From positions 1-6,116 of the forward strand of contig CAZOEW010000204.1 of NCBI GenBank assembly GCA_964578935.1: DNA of 6,116 nt. Reading direction: 5' to 3'. This stretch comes from JAQYVL01 sp964578935 (GTDB lineage Bacteria; Desulfobacterota; Desulfobacteria; Desulfobacterales; SURF-7). The notes beneath the pieces are model-generated. The model worked only from the letters and a program-made list of their open reading frames with translations, was not told the origin of the DNA and did no database searches. Positions 1-4,340 of the stretch are shown one piece after another (within the stretch, counting starts at the first letter, position 1; every line of letters starts with the position of its first letter). A program made the translations under genes and the position numbers.

Positions 1-1
1 A

Positions 2-235
2 GGCGGCAGTGCATATAACCCATGGCCTCTCCTTCCGAAGATAACCTGTCCGGTTATGGTTGTCGAAGGAGAAAACAGTATCAACAAGACAATGATTGAC
101 CTTAAAAAAGCGACCGCTGCCTTTCCGAAAGGCAGCTACACAGAAGTGAATGGCGCGGGCCACCTGATCCCGATGGAAAAACCGGCAGTCGTATCCGGAA
201 TCATAAATGAATTTCTGGCCTTGCAGATTGATTAA
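2..235 (+). CDS. Alpha/beta hydrolase, C-terminal 77 residues (5' end outside window)
   Basis: This is the end of a reading frame that enters from the left edge and stops at TAA 233-235. The fragment has the closing layout of the alpha/beta hydrolase fold. A beta strand reads ITCPVMVVEGENS (fragment residues 14-26), then come a helix and the NGAGHLIPMEKP motif (50-61), whose His54 is the expected catalytic base. A last helix follows (VVSGIINEFL). Family members cleave esters, lipids or related bonds; the substrate cannot be told from this part. One oddity is that the strand before the His ends in GENS, where many relatives have the catalytic Asp, so the acid may sit elsewhere or differ. The stop lies 17 bases before the acyl-CoA ligase start, so the two are probably co-transcribed, and a lipase/esterase or thioesterase-like role would suit that partner. 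Family assignment is firm; the exact activity is unknown. Confidence 0.85.
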   Translation, partial: GGSAYNPWPLLPKITCPVMVVEGENSINKTMIDLKKATAAFPKGSYTEVNGAGHLIPMEKPAVVSGIINEFLALQID

Positions 236-252
236 TTGAAACAGGAGGCAAC

Positions 253-2037
253 ATGAAACACCTGTCTGAAATGGTTCGAGAGCGTTGTCGTGCGGATTCT
301 GAAAAAACCGCTTTTCTGGTAAAAAAAAATAACCAGTGGAACCCCGTTTCCTGGTCCGAGGTTGATGAGCAGGCTGAAAAAATCGCAGCCGGCCTCCTGG
401 CTCTCGGCCTTAAACCCGGTGATACGGTATCCATACTCGGCAACACACGTCTTGAGTGGACCCTGTCGGATCTGGGAGTTCTGCGAATCGGCGGCATCAG
501 TGTCGGCATCTATCAAACCCTTTCGGACCAGCAGATCACCTATATTTTAAAGGACTCCGGATCAAAAGTTCTTATTGTCGAAGACAGGGGGCAGATTGAA
601 AAAATCAAACCGCATCTTGACGACCTTCCGGAACTGAAGTGGATCATCCTCTGGGATGGAACCCCTGAAGGCCCAAACCAGATATCCTTTGCCTCTCTCA
701 AGGAAAAAGGCGCGGAAAAGCTTTCCGGAGATCCTGACTGTGTAATTCAGGCTGAAAGTCTCATCAATCCACAGGATACAGCCATCATCATCTACACTTC
801 CGGAACCACCGGTCCACCAAAAGGAGCCTGCCTGTCTCACAAAAATATCCTCGCAGAACTTGCCACCACCGACATCATCGGGGCCGAAAAAGTGGGAAAC
901 ATCATGATGTTTTTTCTGCCCCTTTCGCATGTCGGAGAGCGTGTCGCCGGTCAGTATATGCGCATCTATCGCGGGATAACATCCGCATACGTAAAGGATA
1001 TCACCCGTATTCTCGATGACATGAAAGAGATCCGGCCGACTTTCTTCGGCAGTGTACCCCGTATTTTTGAAAAAGCGTATGCACGAATACAGACCGAAGC
1101 CGCAGCCGCCTCCCCCATAAAACAAAAGCTCTTTAACTGGGCTGAAAGCGTTGGACGACGCGTCAGCAGAAATAAGCAGGCTGGGATCGCTTCTCCCCCT
1201 CTTCTCAATCTTCAGAATGCCATTGCAGACCGGCTTGTATTTCGAAAAATCCGGGATATTTTTGGAGGGAGGGTTGGATATTTTCTCTCCTCATCCGCAC
1301 CCATCGCCCTGGAGATCCTCGAATTTTTTCATGCCTGCGGAATGCTTGTTCTGGAAGGATATGGGCAGACGGAAGTGTCCTGTTTTTGTACACTCTGCAC
1401 ACCGGATGCGTATCGTTTCGGCTCCGTTGGGAAAGCGCTTCCCGGTGTGGAGCTTAAAATCGCGGATGACGGTGAAGTGATGGTAAAGGGGGAAATTGTG
1501 TTTAAGGGCTACCTGAACCAGCCCGAGCTGAACCAAAAAACCCTGACAGATGACGGCTGGATTTACACGGGAGATATCGGCAGACTGGATGAAGATGGCT
1601 ATCTATGGATTACAGGCAGAAAAAAAGAAATTATTATTACGTCCGGCGGGAAAAATGTAACACCCGCCAATATTGAGAATCTGATTAAAAATCATCCGTT
1701 GATCGAACATGCCATGGTCCATGGTGACCGCAGAAAATATCTTACCGCCCTGATCTCTCTGGATCAGGATAACCTCAGGGCTTGGGCTGAAAAAAACGGG
1801 TATTCCGGTCTTGATTTTGAGGCATTGACACGCCTGCCTGAAATCAACGAAATGGTCCGGAAAATTATTGATGAATCCAATAAATCTTTCGCCAAATTTG
1901 AAACCATCAAAAAATTTATCATTATACCGAAACCTTTTCTGATCGATACCGGCGAGCTGACGCCAACCATGAAAGTCCGCAGATCCGTGGTAGAGGCCAA
2001 GTATATGGAGATGCTGAACACACTTTACGATGAATGA
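253..2037 (+). CDS. Long-chain fatty acid-CoA ligase (AMP-forming, FadD15-like)
   Basis: This 594-residue enzyme of the ANL adenylating superfamily should activate fatty acids to acyl-CoA in two steps, through an acyl-AMP intermediate, at the cytoplasmic face of the membrane. The signature motifs are present in order: phosphate loop YTSGTTGPPKG (residues 181-191), LPLSHVGERV (222-231), PRIFEK (269-274), GYGQTE (369-374), the ribose-binding YTGD (438-441), the hinge-region GRKKE (455-459), and LTPTMKVRR (569-577), where Lys574 is the expected adenylation lysine. The LPLSH and PRIFEK blocks place it with the long-chain (ACSL/FadD15) group rather than with acetate or 4-coumarate ligases. Length is normal for the group and no key residue is missing. 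The ATG at 253 is preceded by AGGAGG (243-248), four bases away, and by the hydrolase stop 17 bases upstream, so it is probably the downstream gene of an operon. Chain-length preference cannot be read from sequence. Confidence 0.95.
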   Translation: MKHLSEMVRERCRADSEKTAFLVKKNNQWNPVSWSEVDEQAEKIAAGLLALGLKPGDTVSILGNTRLEWTLSDLGVLRIGGISVGIYQTLSDQQITYILKDSGSKVLIVEDRGQIEKIKPHLDDLPELKWIILWDGTPEGPNQISFASLKEKGAEKLSGDPDCVIQAESLINPQDTAIIIYTSGTTGPPKGACLSHKNILAELATTDIIGAEKVGNIMMFFLPLSHVGERVAGQYMRIYRGITSAYVKDITRILDDMKEIRPTFFGSVPRIFEKAYARIQTEAAAASPIKQKLFNWAESVGRRVSRNKQAGIASPPLLNLQNAIADRLVFRKIRDIFGGRVGYFLSSSAPIALEILEFFHACGMLVLEGYGQTEVSCFCTLCTPDAYRFGSVGKALPGVELKIADDGEVMVKGEIVFKGYLNQPELNQKTLTDDGWIYTGDIGRLDEDGYLWITGRKKEIIITSGGKNVTPANIENLIKNHPLIEHAMVHGDRRKYLTALISLDQDNLRAWAEKNGYSGLDFEALTRLPEINEMVRKIIDESNKSFAKFETIKKFIIIPKPFLIDTGELTPTMKVRRSVVEAKYMEMLNTLYDE

Positions 2038-2064
2038 CGGTATCAGACAGGCGCGCCCGTAAAA

Positions 2065-3024
2065 TCAACCGCCGCATGCCTTTTGCGGATACTCCGGCGC
2101 TGCTGCCGGAAAAGGCTCCGGGAGAAACCCAACGGTGTGGACCAGCAGTTCGTCGATGGTGTTGTCCTTTTTTTCCCAGAGATCGTTCACCCACTCCTGG
2201 AAGCTTTCTCTGAACACCGGGTCATTGAAATAATCCCCCAGAAGCTCCTTTGTTATCGGCCTGGTTTGAACCCGAATCTTGATATGGGTAATCTTTCCGC
2301 ACATAAACTCCCATACATTCGGGACACCCTCCGGGTAGACGATGGTAACATCCACAAGGCTGTTCAAATATTCACCCATCGAGCTGAGGACAAAGGCAAT
2401 CCCGCCGGCTTTTGGTTTCAGCAGGTGTTTGTAGGGTGAATTCTGTTTTATTTTTTTGGACCTGGTGAACCGTGTGCCTTCCATAAAATTCATGACGGAA
2501 ACAGGCTTTGTTTTAAATTTCTGACATGCCTTTCTAGTGATTTCAATATCTTTGCCCTGCAAATGCGGATATTTCCGCAGAAATTCCTGCGAATAACGCT
2601 TCATGAAGGGAAAGTCCAGCGCCCACCATGCAACCCCGAGTATCGGAACCCAAATCAGCTCTTTTTTAAGAAAAAATTTCAGGAATGGAATTCTACCCAG
2701 AAAAACAGTCTGAAGCACAGGGATATCAACCCATGACTGATGATTGGAGACAACGAAATACCATTCATTTTTATCCAGCGTTTCAACCCCCTGCACATCC
2801 CAGTGAATTCGATGCATCACTTTCATGAAGAATGCGTTGTTTCTGACCCAGGTTGTCGAGATAAATATCAGAATCGCATCACACAGCGTTCTCCAGAATT
2901 TGAATGGAATCATAAGTTTTAAAAATGCGGTGAAAAAAAGCCCTGTGCACATCACAAGGATGTTTAAAGACACCAGTATCATTGACAGAATACCCCGGAT
3001 TGTTCCCGGCAAAAAACTTAACAT
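2065..3024 (-). CDS. YihG-like membrane acyltransferase (PlsC / LPLAT family)
   Basis: This 319-residue protein of the 1-acyl-glycerol-3-phosphate acyltransferase family should transfer an acyl chain to a lysophospholipid at the inner membrane. Visible blocks are NHQSWVD (94-100) with the catalytic His95 and Asp100 of the HX4D motif, the second block ALDFPFMKR (135-143), EGTR (182-185) for glycerol-phosphate binding, KPKAGG (203-208) and VTIVYPEG (226-233). A hydrophobic N-terminus (about 11-40) is a membrane anchor. The stretch WVPILGVAWWALDFPFMKRY and the later GKDIEITRKACQKF closely follow what I remember of E. coli YihG, including the overall length near 310, so this is the YihG branch rather than classical PlsC. 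The ATG is preceded on its strand by AAAGGGG (3031-3037) with a six-base gap. It converges on the acyl-CoA ligase gene with 27 bases between stops. A role in phospholipid remodelling is inferred. Confidence 0.92.
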   Translation of the reverse strand: MLSFLPGTIRGILSMILVSLNILVMCTGLFFTAFLKLMIPFKFWRTLCDAILIFISTTWVRNNAFFMKVMHRIHWDVQGVETLDKNEWYFVVSNHQSWVDIPVLQTVFLGRIPFLKFFLKKELIWVPILGVAWWALDFPFMKRYSQEFLRKYPHLQGKDIEITRKACQKFKTKPVSVMNFMEGTRFTRSKKIKQNSPYKHLLKPKAGGIAFVLSSMGEYLNSLVDVTIVYPEGVPNVWEFMCGKITHIKIRVQTRPITKELLGDYFNDPVFRESFQEWVNDLWEKKDNTIDELLVHTVGFLPEPFPAAAPEYPQKACGG

Positions 3025-3046
3025 GAATGTCCCCTTTCAAGCTGAT

Positions 3047-3075
3047 TCTATATATGCCTTATTGCCCCATTTTTT
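3047..3075 (-). promoter_or_regulatory. Possible promoter of the acyltransferase gene (weak)
   Basis: On the minus strand a TATAGA / TATATA stretch (3047-3054) lies about 23-30 bases ahead of the acyltransferase ATG and could be a -10 element. An A-rich run about 17 bases further upstream is a poor -35. The position is sensible because no gene on this strand lies close upstream, but the match is weak. If it is a promoter, the leader would be very short. Confidence 0.25.
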
Positions 3076-3085
3076 TGATGGTTTA

Positions 3086-3122
3086 CCGTAATACAGCCTG
3101 AACGCAGGCTACCGTTATACGG
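3086..3122. repeat. Inverted repeat upstream of the acyltransferase gene
   Basis: A perfect hairpin AGCCTG-AACG-CAGGCT (3095-3110) is flanked by outer complementary arms CCGTA (3086-3090) and TACGG (3118-3122). There is no T-run on either side, so it does not look like an intrinsic terminator. It sits about 60-100 bases upstream of the acyltransferase start codon and could be an operator, a structured leader element or a scar of a small repeat element. The function is unknown. Confidence 0.5.
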
Positions 3123-3559
3123 CACGAGCGCATTCTTTAAAGGAAATACACTGAAAAACACAGCTTTTTCTTACATTTTACAAAAATTTTACAAAGGATT
3201 CGTTGAACTTCCGAAGGGATGTTGGAACGGGTTAAAACCGTCAATCCTGTTTAAGGTCAAAGCAGGTTCATCTACCGGATTCAAAAAACATTTCGAGGAT
3301 TGAATCCCCTCTTCTCCGCGAAAAGATTCGGCCCAGGACCCGGAACAGAGTTGTGACAGAACCCATAAGCGTTATGGATATTCGCTTGAAGGCAACCTCC
3401 GCGCGCATAGCGCCTTCGCTCATGGCAAAACAAACGCACGGGGTTTGACTTCAAACCATCAGGAACTGAAGAGATAGAGAGGGGAAATTGAGGATTTACT
3501 CTGATATGTATCGCACGATAACCAGCACACCGGATGATCCAAAAAAGTTCAATCCGATC
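3123..3559. other. Intergenic stretch without a supported gene
   Basis: About 440 bases hold no ordinary gene. What can be seen is a plus-strand open frame 3151-3303 (CTG start, 50 codons, with AAAGGA six bases upstream); a perfect small dyad at 3363-3377; a GAAGGC (3388-3393) / GCCTTC (3412-3417) pair around the GC-rich core GCGCATAGCGC; and a minus-strand open frame 3268-3423 (51 codons, no Shine-Dalgarno sequence). None is convincing alone. The GC-rich, dyad-containing block at about 3310-3440 differs from the AT-rich sequence on both sides and could be a small dispersed repeat element, which cannot be tested from one window. Confidence 0.5.
3363..3377. repeat. Short perfect inverted repeat CCATAA-GCG-TTATGG
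   Basis: Two six-base arms (3363-3368 and 3372-3377) flank a three-base centre. There is no adjacent T-run, so it is not a terminator. It may be a protein-binding dyad or part of a small intergenic repeat. A dyad of this length can also occur by chance. Confidence 0.4.
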
Positions 3560-3718
3560 CTATTTTTTTATAATCAGGTATTCAACATCCGGCCTCAATC
3601 TTTTAATTTCGGCCACATAATTTCTGGCTTCTCTTTCAGAGTTAACGAACATCGATTCATACTTTTGCATGTTGCCATATTTAATTTTGACTTTTACTTT
3701 ATTTTGTTTGTGATTGAT
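3560..3718 (-). CDS. Small charged protein of unknown function, non-ATG start or degraded start
   Basis: I do not recognise this protein. The minus-strand frame ends at TAG (complement of 3560-3562) and encodes about 52 residues if it begins at the ATC at 3716-3718. The content looks like a real protein: a basic strand VKVKIKYGNMQKYESM, then a charged amphipathic helix NSEREARNYVAEIKRLRP, then a closing strand DVEYLIIKK, a beta-alpha-beta-like half domain. A strong AAAGGAG (3726-3732) lies seven bases before that ATC, ideal spacing for a start codon that should read ATG. The only ATG near the ribosome site (3721-3723) is two bases from it, in another frame, and stops after nine codons. The first in-frame ATG (3668-3670, giving 36 residues) has no ribosome site. 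It could be a gene with a rare start, a gene inactivated by one start-codon substitution or a small frameshift, or a sequencing error. No terminator is visible after it. Confidence 0.5.
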   Translation of the reverse strand: MNHKQNKVKVKIKYGNMQKYESMFVNSEREARNYVAEIKRLRPDVEYLIIKK

Positions 3719-3725
3719 AACATTT

Positions 3726-3732
3726 CTCCTTT
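3726..3732 (-). promoter_or_regulatory. Ribosome binding site AAAGGAG of the small minus-strand gene
   Basis: The minus strand reads AAAGGAG here. It is two bases from an out-of-frame ATG (3721-3723) and seven bases from the in-frame ATC (3716-3718). The spacing favours the ATC position as the original start, which is why that codon was chosen for the small protein. Confidence 0.5.
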
Positions 3733-3756
3733 CAATACGGTAGTAAATGTTTTGAA

Positions 3757-3780
3757 CATGAAACGATTTTTCTTTTCATG
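3757..3780. repeat. Inverted repeat CATGAAA / TTTCATG
   Basis: Seven-base arms (3757-3763 and 3774-3780) are separated by ten bases; the right arm also belongs to the palindrome TTTTCATGAAAA (3773-3784). The dyad lies about 25-50 bases upstream of the small gene's ribosome site, where an operator would be expected. The sequence is AT-rich, so chance is a real alternative. Confidence 0.4.
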
Positions 3781-3785
3781 AAAAA

Positions 3786-3798
3786 TCCAAAACACCGG
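3786..3798. repeat. Direct repeat TCCAAAACACCGG, copy 1
   Basis: This 13-base sequence recurs exactly at 3987-3999, 201 bases downstream. Similarity continues loosely after it (a CAATTTTTC-like stretch here, GCAATTGTTTCC there, after a three-base insertion). It may mark the ends of a small inserted or duplicated segment. Confidence 0.45.
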
Positions 3799-3986
3799 CA
3801 ATTTTTCGCCATTTAATAGAATAATCACAGCTTCAACAGTTGAGATGTCACGTTGATAATCGAGATTCCTACAAGATCAAAACAGGCCTCGGCAAGTAGA
3901 GGAACTATATCACAATACCGACAGAAATCAAGCCTTTTATCCCCCTGCCGCCAAACACGTGTATAAGCTCGTATTGAATCCGGCCA

Positions 3987-3999
3987 TCCAAAACACCGG
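3987..3999. repeat. Direct repeat TCCAAAACACCGG, copy 2
   Basis: This is the second exact copy of the 13-base repeat at 3786-3798. A related CACCGGATG also appears at 3528-3536, so this may be one motif scattered through the intergenic region. Confidence 0.45.
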
Positions 4000-4212
4000 A
4001 TGCAATTGTTTCCGGCACGCATATCGATCGAAATAAAAATGGATCCCCGGCAAATCGCGTTTTCGGTGATAAAACGATCATGGTACGCATCGGTGAAGAA
4101 ATATCCATAAAAAACAGAATAATAAGTCGCATACAGATAGGAACAACTCCTGGCCGGCCGGAATATTTCGAGACAAAATTCACGATTTCGCAAAAAATAT
4201 TACGAAAAATTG

Positions 4213-4241
4213 TTGACAAAAGGTGATCCGGGCATTACAGC
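4213..4241 (+). promoter_or_regulatory. Candidate promoter for the secreted protein gene
   Basis: A perfect TTGACA (4213-4218) lies behind an AT-rich block and is followed 17 bases later by TACAGC (4236-4241), a half-matching -10 element. It would start transcription about 90 bases ahead of the ATG at 4341. The -35 match is good and the -10 is poor, so an activator or a different sigma factor is possible. Confidence 0.4.
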
Positions 4242-4266
4242 TTCTCCTGAAAGCTTCTCGATAATG
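4233..4266 (+). other. Possible stem-loop in the leader of the secreted protein gene
   Basis: CATTA (4233-4237) can pair with TAATG (4262-4266), enclosing an inner hairpin AGCTT (4239-4243) / AAGCT (4251-4255) with a seven-base loop. No T-run follows. It does not match any riboswitch that I know, including the cyclic di-GMP class that I looked for. It also overlaps the proposed -10, so either this or the promoter call may be wrong. Confidence 0.25.
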
Positions 4267-4327
4267 GATGCCTGCATAACCATCGTACCCGCGCAACCAT
4301 AGATATGAATCCGTATTGAATCCTTTT

Positions 4328-4334
4328 GGGAGGG
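4328..4334 (+). promoter_or_regulatory. Ribosome binding site GGGAGGG
   Basis: GGGAGGG lies six bases before the ATG at 4341. It fixes the start of the secreted protein gene, and the frame then opens at once with a signal peptide. Confidence 0.8.
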
Positions 4335-4340
4335 AAATTG

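Larger units (their letters stand above)
3785..4340. other. AT-rich intergenic region upstream of the secreted protein gene
   Basis: About 550 bases separate the small minus-strand gene from the secreted-protein gene. Two overlapping minus-strand frames of 100-120 codons exist here, but their translations show no domain, and they lack convincing starts. Visible items are a 13-base direct repeat, the palindrome GGCCGGCC (4152-4159), an AT-rich block (about 4160-4215) ahead of a TTGACA, and a possible leader hairpin. CGTATTGAATCC also occurs twice (3970-3981 and 4312-4323). The region may be part promoter and part decayed repeat or gene sequence. Confidence 0.5.

Noticed and set aside
2..2037. 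OleB/OleC long-chain olefin pathway from the hydrolase plus AMP-ligase pairing
   Set aside because: The ligase has the LPLSH and PRIFEK blocks of long-chain acyl-CoA synthetases rather than OleC features, and no OleA or OleD is visible.
2038..2064. Bidirectional terminator between the convergent genes
   Set aside because: Only a loopless palindrome (GGCGCGCC) is present, with no T-run on either strand.
3268..3423. Minus-strand 51-codon frame
   Set aside because: It has no Shine-Dalgarno sequence before its ATG and lies in a dyad-rich block that is open in more than one frame.
3488..3781. Plus-strand frame of 97 codons with a TTG start and GAGGGG upstream
   Set aside because: It is antisense to the small minus-strand gene. 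Its Phe-rich translation is what the reverse of Lys/Glu-rich codons gives, and it shows no domain.
3825..4219. Two overlapping minus-strand frames of 122 and 104 codons
   Set aside because: They overlap in different frames, have no recognisable domain or good ribosome site, and read as noncoding AT-rich sequence. A decayed gene cannot be excluded.
4220..4340. Cyclic di-GMP or other riboswitch in the leader of the secreted protein gene
   Set aside because: No conserved riboswitch core could be found, and the stems seen are short.
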